Source: Ruminococcus sp. (lineage in GTDB: Bacteria > Bacillota > Clostridia > Oscillospirales > Ruminococcaceae). From it: a stretch of 13,067 nt of DNA. The notes under the pieces were generated by a model. The model was not told where the DNA came from, ran no database searches, and saw only the letters and a program-made list of their open reading frames with translations. Location: the NCBI GenBank assembly GCA_024697705.1, contig JAILFF010000228.1:1-13067 (forward strand). The letters run 5' to 3'. Made by a program: the position numbers and the translations under genes. The stretch's first letter is position 1, and each line of letters opens with the position of its first letter. Positions 5,998 to 12,687 of this stretch are shown here, one piece after another.

Positions 5998-7083
5998 ATG
6001 AAAAAGAAAATGAGCTTTATTGCGGCAGCGCTCGCTGCACTGACTTTCGCTTCCTGCGCGGTAAGCGAGGCACCGGCGGATAATAATTCCAATGCCGAAA
6101 CGACATCGGCTCAGGCTGAAAACGTTGCCGAGAGCACACCCGCAGAACAGAGCGGCGAGTTCAAATACGGTAAGATCGACATTCCCGGCAAGGACGGGGC
6201 ACTCTGCGGCGCGCCGATATACATAGCGTATGAGAACGGCTATTTTGCCGAGCAGGGATTCGACGTGAACCTTATCTCAGCCGATTTTGAAACGAGAAAG
6301 ATAGGGCTCAACAACGGCACGATACCAATAGTAAACGGAGATTTCCAGTTCTTCCCCTCTATCGAGAACGGCATTGACGTAAAGGTAGTTGACGGTCTGC
6401 ACGAGGGCTGTATAAAGTTCGCAGTAAAGCCCGATTCGGATATCAAGACCGTCGAGGACTTGAAGGGCAAGAAGATAGGCGTTGACGAGATAGGCGGCAC
6501 TCCTCATCAGGTGGCTTCACTTTGGCTCGAAAACGCGGGCATCTCGGCAGACCCCGCTAAGGGAGAAGTGACCTTCCTGCCTTTCTCTGACGGCAACCTT
6601 GAATTCGCGGCTCTCGAAAGCGGCGAGATAGACGTAGCGGCGATGTGGGATCCGCTCGGTTCTATACACGAGAAGGCGGGCGATGTGAAGATAATCTTCG
6701 ACCTCGGAACGGACGAATACTTCGCCGACCACTTCTGCTGCTTCCTATATGCCTCCACAAAGGTTCTGAACGAGAACCCCGACGAGGTGGCGGCTCTGCT
6801 CAGGGCTTACAGAAAGGCTCAGGAGTGGATATACGAGAATCCCGAGCAGACCGTTGATATAATCGTCAACAAGAATTACGCTTCAATAGAGGACAAGGAG
6901 CTTGCGGTCAAGCTGGTCAAGAGCTACGGTTATCCTTCGGCTGCGGAGCACGACGACAGCTGGGACAAGCACGTTGAGGACGACGTAAAATACTTCGTGA
7001 ACGGTCTCTCGCAGATAGGCTATCTCGAAACGCCTCCCGAGGAGTTCGCACAGAAGATCTATCAGAAGGTAGATGTTAACTAA
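5998..7083 (+). CDS. ABC transporter substrate-binding lipoprotein, NMT1/SsuA-like
   Basis: This is the extracellular binding subunit of an importer encoded with the next two genes. A signal peptide ends in FASC (Cys20), followed by a low-complexity linker to about residue 53. The periplasmic-binding-protein type 2 fold then shows KDGALCGAPIYIAYENGYF, DLKGKKIGVDEIGGTP and GEIDVAAMWDPLG, all typical of the nitrate/sulfonate/taurine/THI5 superfamily. Cys70, His135 and Cys138 (GLHEGC), His224, His245 and the Cys247-Cys248 pair (DHFCCF) are unusual for sulfonate or nitrate binders; I recall similar motifs in a distinct uncharacterised subgroup. A metal complex or thiol compound is possible as ligand. 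AAGGAG (5983-5988) precedes the ATG by 9 nt. A GC-rich stem-loop follows the gene. Confidence 0.92.
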   Translation: MKKKMSFIAAALAALTFASCAVSEAPADNNSNAETTSAQAENVAESTPAEQSGEFKYGKIDIPGKDGALCGAPIYIAYENGYFAEQGFDVNLISADFETRKIGLNNGTIPIVNGDFQFFPSIENGIDVKVVDGLHEGCIKFAVKPDSDIKTVEDLKGKKIGVDEIGGTPHQVASLWLENAGISADPAKGEVTFLPFSDGNLEFAALESGEIDVAAMWDPLGSIHEKAGDVKIIFDLGTDEYFADHFCCFLYASTKVLNENPDEVAALLRAYRKAQEWIYENPEQTVDIIVNKNYASIEDKELAVKLVKSYGYPSAAEHDDSWDKHVEDDVKYFVNGLSQIGYLETPPEEFAQKIYQKVDVN

Positions 7084-7108
7084 GCCATAATAAAATACAC
7101 CTCATAAC

Positions 7109-7139
7109 AGCGGGGGACGGTCATCTGCCGCCCCCTTGC
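7109..7139 (+). other. GC-rich stem-loop between binding-protein and permease genes
   Basis: GGGGG (7112-7116) pairs with CCCCC (7131-7135), and after one bulged A, CGGT (7118-7121) pairs with GCCG (7127-7130) around a CATCT loop. An outer AGC/GCT pair is possible, and TTGCTTT follows, which is poor as a terminator. Such hairpins commonly protect the upstream message or cause partial termination, giving more binding protein than membrane subunits. Confidence 0.65.
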
Positions 7140-7159
7140 TTTGAACAGGAGAGAATAAT

Positions 7160-8251
7160 ATGAACGGACAGATCGCTCTGAAAGGCGGCTTGCAGAACGC
7201 CGCCGCCAATGAAAAGCCCGCGGAAAAGACCGGTGTGAAATGGGGCTATAAACATAACGGGTACTATGCCCTGAAAACGCTTTTTACCGTGGCGGGCTTC
7301 ATTGCCGCGATAATCGTCAATATCGTGTTCCCGCAGAAGGCGGAGGTGGAATTCAAGACATACATAATAAGCGCTTTCGGCTTGCAGCTGAGCCTTGATA
7401 TCAACGACGCGTATATCTTCGTACTCTTCGCGCTGATACTCGTATTTCTCGGGATCGGTCTTGCGTCGCTGAACGACAAGGACAAGCGTAAGAAGTATTG
7501 CAGGAGTGCTGCGTTCCGTTTCGCTCTGGGAATAGCTCTCGCGGTGTGGGACATCGGCGGGACGAAGCTGCAAATATTCCCGCAGCCGTTCTTTCCGGGT
7601 CCCGCGCAGGTGATAGAGACTTACCTTGCTGACGGCGCTTACGTCGTGCAGAACACCCTGTATTCGCTGAGGCTTTACGCCTGCGGATTTTCCTGCGGAG
7701 TGCTTCTCGGCGTGGGTACGGGCATACTCATCGGCTGGTTTCCGAAGGTGAATTACTGGGTGTTCCCGGTGCTGAAAATATCGGGCGTGGTACCCGCCGT
7801 GGCGTGGATGCCCTTTGCGCTCACGCTGCTGCCGACTTCTTTCACGGCGGCGGTGTTCCTGATAGTTATTTGCGCGTGGTTCCAGATAGCGTTCCTCACG
7901 GCGCAGGGCATACAATCCACGCCCAAGCAGAACTACGAAGCCGCAAGGATACTCGGCAGCTCGCAGCTCGATCTTATCTTCCATGTGGCTATTCCTCATG
8001 CGATGCCCGATATATTCACGGGTATCGGTTCGGCTAACGCAATGGCGTTCACCACGCTGGTCATGAGCGAGATGCTCGGTCAGCCCGGGGGATTGGGCTA
8101 CTACATCAATCAGTCAAAGGTGTGGAGCGCCTATTACAAGGTGCTCGCCGCGATAGTGATAATGGCGGTGCTTTTCTCGCTGATAAACTATTTTATCGGA
8201 CTTATTCGCAGGCGCACGCTCCGCTGGCAGGAAGGGGTGCTGAAAAAATGA
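7160..8251 (+). CDS. ABC transporter permease, SsuC/TauC-like, with N-terminal membrane extension
   Basis: This is the membrane channel of the importer. The C-terminal ~250 residues are a standard BPD_transp_1 domain: FFPGPAQVIETYLAD, several hydrophobic helices, and the EAA coupling loop (YEAARILGSSQLDLIFHVAIPHAMP begins it) that docks on the ATPase. At 363 residues it is about 100 longer than usual. The extra N-terminal part (about 38-135) carries two or three hydrophobic segments (TLFTVAGFIAAIIVNIVF; YIFVLFALILVFLGIGLASL; FALGIALAVWD) before the canonical domain. AGGAG (7147-7151) precedes the ATG by 8 nt. Its stop overlaps the ATPase start (ATGA). Confidence 0.93.
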   Translation: MNGQIALKGGLQNAAANEKPAEKTGVKWGYKHNGYYALKTLFTVAGFIAAIIVNIVFPQKAEVEFKTYIISAFGLQLSLDINDAYIFVLFALILVFLGIGLASLNDKDKRKKYCRSAAFRFALGIALAVWDIGGTKLQIFPQPFFPGPAQVIETYLADGAYVVQNTLYSLRLYACGFSCGVLLGVGTGILIGWFPKVNYWVFPVLKISGVVPAVAWMPFALTLLPTSFTAAVFLIVICAWFQIAFLTAQGIQSTPKQNYEAARILGSSQLDLIFHVAIPHAMPDIFTGIGSANAMAFTTLVMSEMLGQPGGLGYYINQSKVWSAYYKVLAAIVIMAVLFSLINYFIGLIRRRTLRWQEGVLKK

Positions 8252-9027
8252 GCAGCACGATAGGCATATCAAACGTAAACAGAGTTTATACCGACACCGA
8301 CGGCAACCAGGTCAACGCCCTTAACGACGTATCTCTTGACATACGCCCCGGAGAATTTATCTCGATAATAGGTCCTTCGGGCTGCGGAAAGACCACGCTT
8401 CTGCGCCTTATTGCGGGGCTTGATAAGCCGCAGTCGGGGACGCTGACGATAGACGATACCCGCATAACCGACGTTTCCCCCGAGCGGGGCTACGTTTTCC
8501 AGCAGGGAAGCCTGTTCCCCTGGCTGACCGTCGAAAACAACATCGCCTACGGTCTGAAAGCCCGCAGGGTATTCAAGCAGAACAGGGACAAGATAGGGAA
8601 ATACATCTCGATGGTGGGGCTTAACGGCTTCGAGAAATCCTATCCGCACCAGATATCGGGCGGCATGGCGCAGCGCGTGGCTATAGCCCGAGCCCTCATA
8701 AACGAGCCGAAGGCGCTGCTGCTCGACGAGCCGATGGGAGCTCTCGACTCCTTCACCCGCGCAGACTTGCAGGACAAGCTGCTGGAGCTGTGGAAGGAAA
8801 ACGGCATAACGATGATACTCGTCACCCACGATATCGACGAGGCTATCTATCTTAGCGACCGCATTGTCATAATGACGCCCCGTCCGGGCAAGATAAGCCG
8901 CGTCATAGACGTTGACCTGCCCCGCCCGAGACACCGCGGCGGCGGGGAATTCCTCGCCATGCGCCGTTCGATACTGCAATTCTTCGAGCTTGCGCAGGCA
9001 GAGCCGCAGCCCGAATACGTAATATAG
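8248..9027 (+). CDS. ABC transporter ATP-binding protein, SsuB/TauB-like
   Basis: This is the cytoplasmic ATPase that powers the importer. In 259 residues it shows Walker A GPSGCGKTT (42-50, Lys48), a Q-loop in VFQQGSLFPW, signature SGGMAQR (137-143), Walker B ALLLDEP (Asp160-Glu161), a D-loop and the switch His194 in VTHD. The FQ(Q/D)xxLFPWLTVxxNIAYGL pattern and C-terminal DLPRPR are typical of the nitrate/sulfonate/taurine group. A longer open frame begins at 8122, but the ATG at 8248, overlapping the permease stop by four bases, starts the family domain directly and is the better choice. It lies 96 bp before the DUF4418 gene. Confidence 0.95.
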   Translation: MSSTIGISNVNRVYTDTDGNQVNALNDVSLDIRPGEFISIIGPSGCGKTTLLRLIAGLDKPQSGTLTIDDTRITDVSPERGYVFQQGSLFPWLTVENNIAYGLKARRVFKQNRDKIGKYISMVGLNGFEKSYPHQISGGMAQRVAIARALINEPKALLLDEPMGALDSFTRADLQDKLLELWKENGITMILVTHDIDEAIYLSDRIVIMTPRPGKISRVIDVDLPRPRHRGGGEFLAMRRSILQFFELAQAEPQPEYVI

Positions 9028-9051
9028 ATAAAAGATATAAGATAAAAGATA
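9027..9051. repeat. Direct repeat in the spacer before the DUF4418 gene
   Basis: The 11-mer GATAAAAGATA occurs at 9027-9037 and 9041-9051 with a 14-bp period, directly after the ATPase stop. A small hairpin (TCTTCT/AGAAGA, 9068-9085) and an AT-rich leader follow before AAGGAG at 9110-9115. This 96-bp spacer separates the two transport modules; I see no convincing separate promoter. Confidence 0.5.
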
Positions 9052-9123
9052 CTCGCAAAGCTGCTCGTCTTCTTCAAACAGAAGAAAACGCTTATTACTA
9101 TTAAATTTTAAGGAGAATGAAAA

Positions 9124-9558
9124 ATGAAGATCAAGGAAAACATATTCGGGATCGCGGAGCTTTTGGCTTCCGCAGTATTGACGGCAGGCTCCGTATCGGT
9201 ATTCGCCGCCTGCGGAGAACACGAGGGAAAATATATGGCTTGCCACTGGGCGCAGAACGCCGTTACGCTTATCGGAGTGCTTCTGATAATTTCCGCGCTT
9301 ATCAGACTTTTTACCCGCGACAATGGCGTAAGAGCAGGTATCGCGGTGACGCAGTTTTTGCTTTCGGCTGCCGCGGCGCTGATACCCGGCACCATCATAA
9401 ATCTCTGCATGATGGAAACTATGCGCTGCCATACGATATTCAAGCCAGCAGTCATTATTCTGGCGGTGATATCCGCTGCGGTGTCGGGAGCGGACGCTTT
9501 TATCACCATCAGAAAGACAGACAGGAGCGTATATGTTACGGAAAAAGCTGCCGCTTAA
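9124..9558 (+). CDS. DUF4418 family membrane protein
   Basis: A 144-residue integral membrane protein with about four hydrophobic segments (near 8-29, 44-62, 72-93 and 106-126). It matches my recollection of the DUF4418 family, whose function is unknown. Two exposed ligand-rich stretches follow helices: Cys30, His33, Met38, Cys40, His41 (AACGEHEGKYMACHW) and Cys95, Met96, Met97, Met100, Cys102, His103 (LCMMETMRCH). Placed on one side of the membrane, these could form a soft-metal or cluster site; this is inference. AAGGAG (9110-9115) lies 8 nt before the ATG at 9124. Its end overlaps the next gene by 26 bases, so DUF4418 and the FtsX-like permease are tightly coupled and probably work together. 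Confidence 0.88.
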   Translation: MKIKENIFGIAELLASAVLTAGSVSVFAACGEHEGKYMACHWAQNAVTLIGVLLIISALIRLFTRDNGVRAGIAVTQFLLSAAAALIPGTIINLCMMETMRCHTIFKPAVIILAVISAAVSGADAFITIRKTDRSVYVTEKAAA

Positions 9559-10735
9559 AAATCTTCTGAAAAAGCCCTTCCGCACGGCGGCGCTGGTACT
9601 TATCGCCGCCTTCATGACGGCTGCGCTGTTCGGGGGCTCGGTGGCTTCGGCAAGTCTGCAAAACGGGCTTGAAAGCCTTGAAAAGCGGCTGGGCGCGGAC
9701 ATCATCGTCGTACCGGAGGAAGCGGAAGCGAAGATCGAGCTTGAAAATATCCTGCTGCAAGGCACGCCCGCCTATTTCTACATGGACAAGTCTCTGCGGG
9801 AAAGGATAGCCGCAGTCGATGGGGTGGAGCTCACCTCGGCGCAGTATTTCCTCGTGTCCGCGAACGCCGAGTGCTGCTCGGTGCAGGTGCAGATAATCGG
9901 CTTCGACGAGGCGACGGACTTCACCATAAAGCCCTGGCTCAAGGAGACTTACAGCGACACCCTCGGCGAGAACGAGATAATCGTCGGCTCGTCGCTTTCG
10001 ACGCAGGTGGGGCACTCCTTGAAGCTCTACGGCGTTGAGTGCAAAGCGGTAGGTAAGCTGGACGCGACGGGCACGGGGCTCGACACGGCGATATACACGA
10101 CGAACGACACCGTCCGCACGCTTATCCGTGCCTCGCAGGAAAAGGGGATAGGAGTTCTCGCGAAGCAAAGCCCCGACGACGTTATCTCTTCGGTATACAT
10201 TAAAGTAAAGGACGGCTATGACATCGCGGAGGTCGCGGGGAACATAAACCTTACCGTTGACGGAGTGGAGGCTGTCCGAACCCGCTCGATGATAACTGAT
10301 ACTGCCGACAGGCTCTCTGCGATATCGGGCGGCATAAACGCGGCAAGGATCGCGGTGTGGGTGCTTGCGGCGGTCATCATGACGGCTGCGTTCTCGGTGC
10401 TTGCGGGCGTTCGCAGGAGAGAATTCGCGGTGCTTCGGACGATAGGCTTTTCCCGCAGGCAGCTGGGCGCGGAGGTGCTTTCCGAAAGCGGCATGATATG
10501 CGCGGCGGGTATCGCTGCGGGGCTTATCGTCACGGCGCTGACGGTGTTCCCCTTCGGCAGACTTATCGAGCAGCGCACGGGTCTGCCCTATCTTTCGCCG
10601 AACGCCGCGGCAAGCACGGGCTACGCGCTCACTGCTGCCGCCGCGGTGCTGATAACGGGGGCGCTTTCGTCGGCATATTCGGCGTACAGGCTGAGCCGCG
10701 CCGACACGGGAAATATTCTGAGAGAGGGTGACTGA
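9533..10735 (+). CDS. FtsX-like (MacB-type) ABC transporter permease
   Basis: A 400-residue permease of the type VII ABC fold (MacB/LolCE/FtsX). Helix 1 (about 16-38) leads into a large extracellular domain (about 40-260, MacB-PCD-like). Three more helices follow, near 268-290, 320-345 and 368-393. The cytoplasmic loop RRREFAVLRTIGFSRRQL is the usual FtsX-family coupling signature. Such proteins typically do mechanical work across the envelope or extrude molecules rather than import them. It starts within the end of DUF4418 (AGGAG at 9523-9527, 5-nt spacer) and ends one base before the ATPase ATG. The extracellular domain has only one Cys cluster (AECCSV, near residue 122). Confidence 0.93.
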   Translation: MLRKKLPLKNLLKKPFRTAALVLIAAFMTAALFGGSVASASLQNGLESLEKRLGADIIVVPEEAEAKIELENILLQGTPAYFYMDKSLRERIAAVDGVELTSAQYFLVSANAECCSVQVQIIGFDEATDFTIKPWLKETYSDTLGENEIIVGSSLSTQVGHSLKLYGVECKAVGKLDATGTGLDTAIYTTNDTVRTLIRASQEKGIGVLAKQSPDDVISSVYIKVKDGYDIAEVAGNINLTVDGVEAVRTRSMITDTADRLSAISGGINAARIAVWVLAAVIMTAAFSVLAGVRRREFAVLRTIGFSRRQLGAEVLSESGMICAAGIAAGLIVTALTVFPFGRLIEQRTGLPYLSPNAAASTGYALTAAAAVLITGALSSAYSAYRLSRADTGNILREGD

Positions 10736-10736
10736 A

Positions 10737-11429
10737 ATGCTCATACGCGCCGAAAATCTAAGAAAAAGCTACACGAAAAAAGGCAGGTCGGGACGGACGG
10801 TCTCTGCCCTGCGGGAAACGGACATAGAGCTCGAAAGCGGCAGGCTGACTGTCGTGTTCGGGCGGTCGGGCAGCGGAAAGACCACGCTTCTGAATATCCT
10901 TTCGGGGCTTGTCAGACCGACTGAGGGCAGGGTGCTCTTCGACGGCAAGGACATTTTCTCGCTCGCGGACGGGGAGCTTTCACGCTTTCGCAGCAGAAAT
11001 ATCGGCTATATCCCGCAGGGGCAGAGCGCTCTTTCGGTGCTTACGGTAGAGGAAAACGTCCTGCTGCCCGCGTCACTTATCGGTGATGAAAGCGCCGCGG
11101 AAGCCGAGCGGCTGCTCGACATCGTCGGGCTTACGGAACTTAGGAACGCCTATCCCAACGAGCTTTCGGGCGGGGAGCTTCGCAGGCTTGCGGTGGCGAG
11201 GGCGCTGATAAACAAGCCTGCCGTCATATTCGCCGACGAGCCGACAAACGACCTCGACGACGAGAACACACGGCTCGTTCTCGATCTGCTGAAAAGGACG
11301 GCAGAGGGCGGGAAGGCGGTTGTAGTGGTGACGCACGAACAGTCAGCAGCCGCCTACGCGGACGTTATTTACCGCATGGACGGCGGCGTGCTGACAGAGG
11401 GAAAGGGGTGTAACCGTGAGATCGCGTAA
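10737..11429 (+). CDS. ABC transporter ATP-binding protein, LolD/MacB-type
   Basis: The ATPase partner of the FtsX-like permease. Its 230 residues contain Walker A GRSGSGKTT (42-50, Lys48), Q-loop YIPQGQSAL, signature LSGGELRR (Ser144), Walker B VIFADEPTNDLD (Asp167-Glu168) and switch His200 in VVTHE. The ADEPTNDLD form and GLVRPTEGRVLFDGKDI are characteristic of the LolD/MacB group. A GTG at 10728 is in frame, but the AGAGAGG ribosome site abuts it; the ATG at 10737 leaves correct spacing and starts just after the permease stop (TGAAATG). The end overlaps the acetyltransferase start by 14 bases. Confidence 0.94.
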   Translation: MLIRAENLRKSYTKKGRSGRTVSALRETDIELESGRLTVVFGRSGSGKTTLLNILSGLVRPTEGRVLFDGKDIFSLADGELSRFRSRNIGYIPQGQSALSVLTVEENVLLPASLIGDESAAEAERLLDIVGLTELRNAYPNELSGGELRRLAVARALINKPAVIFADEPTNDLDDENTRLVLDLLKRTAEGGKAVVVVTHEQSAAAYADVIYRMDGGVLTEGKGCNREIA

Positions 11430-11904
11430 GGCGACAATAGCTGACCTCGACGAGCTCGCCGCGATAGAAAGCATCTGTTTCCCTCCCGAGCAGGCGGCTG
11501 GGCGGGAGCAGTTTCGCGGGCGGTTAGAGATCTATCCGCAGCATTTTCTGCTGCTTTGCGATGAGGGCGGGAAGGTGGTCTCGTTTATAGACGGCTTCGT
11601 GACCGACCTGCCCGACCTCACCGACGAGATGTATTCCGACCCCACCCTTCACGACGAAAGCGGCGGGTGGCAGATGATATTCGGGCTGAACACCCTGCCC
11701 GAGTACCGCCGCAGGGGTTACGCGCAGACGCTCATGAACGAGTTTCTGCGCTTAGCGAAAGCCGAAGGCAGAAAGGGCGCGGTGCTCACCTGCAAAGAGG
11801 CGCTGATACATTATTACGAGAAATTCGGCTTTGTGAACGAGGGCGTATCGGCGGGTTCGGTGATAGGCGGGGTCGAGTGGTATCAGATGAGGGCGATTTT
11901 CTGA
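11416..11904 (+). CDS. GNAT family N-acetyltransferase
   Basis: A 162-residue Gcn5-related acetyltransferase, which moves an acetyl group from acetyl-CoA to an amine. The acetyl-CoA loop is YRRRGYAQ (about 97-104), followed by the helix TLMNEFLRLA, and the C-terminal YYEKFGFVNEG strand-helix motif is intact. The pattern FIDGFVTD, DLTDEMY and GGWQMIFGLNTLPEYRRRGY is that of the AANAT-like bacterial subgroup, whose natural substrates are mostly unknown. The start is GTG at 11416, preceded by AAGGGGTG (11403-11410) with a 5-nt spacer. It overlaps the ATPase by 14 bases, so it is the last gene of the operon, but its link to the transport role is unclear. Confidence 0.93.
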   Translation: MRSRKATIADLDELAAIESICFPPEQAAGREQFRGRLEIYPQHFLLLCDEGGKVVSFIDGFVTDLPDLTDEMYSDPTLHDESGGWQMIFGLNTLPEYRRRGYAQTLMNEFLRLAKAEGRKGAVLTCKEALIHYYEKFGFVNEGVSAGSVIGGVEWYQMRAIF

Positions 11905-11943
11905 GCGGCATATATCTGTTTTCGCGGGAAAAGCTATTAACGG

Positions 11944-11976
11944 AGCGGGGAGCCTTTGAGGTTTCTCCGCTTTATT
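11944..11976 (+). terminator. Rho-independent terminator of the nine-gene operon
   Basis: GCGGGGAG (11945-11952) pairs with TTTCTCCGC (11963-11970, two G-T pairs), with CCTTTGAGG forming the upper stem and loop. TTTATT follows directly. It lies 40 bp after the acetyltransferase stop. Confidence 0.75.
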
Positions 11977-12074
11977 CGTAATACTATTAACTTTCCCCAA
12001 ACCACTTCATAAAAAATCTCTGCCCCCCTGCCAATGCAGCATTTTTGAGCTGAAAAAAACGAAATTTACAAAAA

Positions 12075-12152
12075 ATAGTGCAATGACAGCTCCAATGTGA
12101 TATAATGATAATAACCACAAAACCACCATAACAAAGGAGCGCATTGCACTAT
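12075..12152 (+). promoter_or_regulatory. Inverted repeat around the transposase promoter and start codon
   Basis: ATAGTGCAATG (12075-12085) and CATTGCACTAT (12142-12152) are perfect 11-bp inverted repeats. Between them lie TATAAT (12101-12106) and the AAAGGAG ribosome site (12133-12139). The right arm covers the ATG at 12151. A transcript from the internal promoter would lack the left arm, whereas read-through RNA would have both arms and could hide the start. IS10 and IS50 use such protection. Confidence 0.5.
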
Positions 12153-12332
12153 GATCAATTATAGCACAACCAACAGCAATTTGAAAAGGGGTATCTGCAA
12201 TTATTCAAAGAAAATTTGCAAAGGCTTTAACAGACCGGAAATGAAATTTGTCTGCGATATGACCTATGGTATGCTTGCTTCCGGGAGCTCTATGCTTTCC
12301 GAGATCGCAAGCAAGGTTTATCCGAGCATCTT
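12151..12332 (+). pseudogene. N-terminal remnant of an IS transposase (IS4-like DDE type)
   Basis: The first ~53 residues read MINYSTTNSNLKRGICNYSK, then KGFNRPEMKFVCDMTYGMLA and SGSSMLSEIA. This resembles the conserved N-terminus of a DDE transposase group common in Clostridia, recalled from memory. After SEIASK similarity ends, and LSEHL (12318-12332) appears in another frame, where the family has a similar RLSxxL stretch. This suggests internal deletion and frameshift. No catalytic DDE domain is present, and the open frame beyond 12332 overlaps a terminator and minus-strand genes, so it is not meaningful. The start is secure: AAAGGAG at 12133-12139 with a TATAAT upstream. The element cannot move by itself. 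Confidence 0.65.
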
Positions 12333-12403
12333 AAACCGCCTATCAGGGACGGGCAGCTTTGCTTTGTGGACTGGGCAGCTTGATTTTTGGGGAATGTTAA
12401 AAC

Positions 12404-12450
12404 AGAACAAGAGATATGTTCTCTATCACGAAGAACATATCTCTTGTTTT
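12404..12450 (-). terminator. Perfect 16-bp hairpin terminator
   Basis: Bases 12406-12421 and 12433-12448 are perfect inverted repeats (AACAAGAGATATGTTC) around an 11-nt loop. Read on the minus strand, the hairpin lies 9 bp beyond the stop of the 76-residue gene and ends in TTGTTCTGTTTT. Read on the plus strand it ends in TTGTTTTATG, so it may terminate both ways and also block transcription from the transposase remnant. Confidence 0.75.
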
Positions 12451-12456
12451 ATGTGT

Positions 12457-12687
12457 TTATTCCTGAATCTCTCTCATCAGAGCCACACCGTCTTTGAAGC
12501 CGACCTTGTACGCAGCTCTCATCTCAACGGCGGCAGTATCGCTCACACAGTCGAGTATCTTGTGGAACACATCAATCTGCTCCTCGTTCAGAGAATTTTC
12601 AAACGGTATGCGGAGCTTGTTAAACTCATCGGAGAACTCAGCAACGTGAATATCGCCCTGTCTGTAATTGTACATCGCATCAATCAT
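12457..12687 (-). CDS. Small conserved-looking hypothetical protein (76 aa)
   Basis: A 76-residue, mainly helical, acidic protein (MIDAMYNYRQGDIHVAEF at the start; YKVGFKDGVALMREIQE at the end). The tail resembles small clostridial proteins ending in a YGFxxGxxLMxE-like helix, such as DUF6809, but I am not certain of the family. No signal peptide or catalytic motif is seen. GGAAAGGA on the minus strand precedes the ATG, and the start overlaps the stop of the upstream minus-strand gene (ATGA), so they were translated together. It ends just before a perfect hairpin terminator. It is likely a small accessory or mobile-element cargo protein. Confidence 0.7.
   Translation of the reverse strand: MIDAMYNYRQGDIHVAEFSDEFNKLRIPFENSLNEEQIDVFHKILDCVSDTAAVEMRAAYKVGFKDGVALMREIQE

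Noticed and set aside
9060..9110. Possible separate promoter for the DUF4418 gene
   Set aside because: No pair of -35 and -10 boxes with proper spacing; AT-richness alone is not enough.
8269..9765. 498-residue minus-strand open frame across the ATPase and DUF4418 genes
   Set aside because: The plus-strand genes have full ABC and DUF4418 motifs; the antisense product shows no recognisable motif.
9536..10744. 402-residue minus-strand open frame opposite the FtsX-like permease
   Set aside because: A mirror frame of the permease gene, extremely Arg-rich, with no ribosome site or family motif.
12101..12114. ATAATGATAATAA resembling a Fur-box hexamer array
   Set aside because: It coincides with the transposase -10 region, is AT-rich by nature and lacks the inverted third hexamer.
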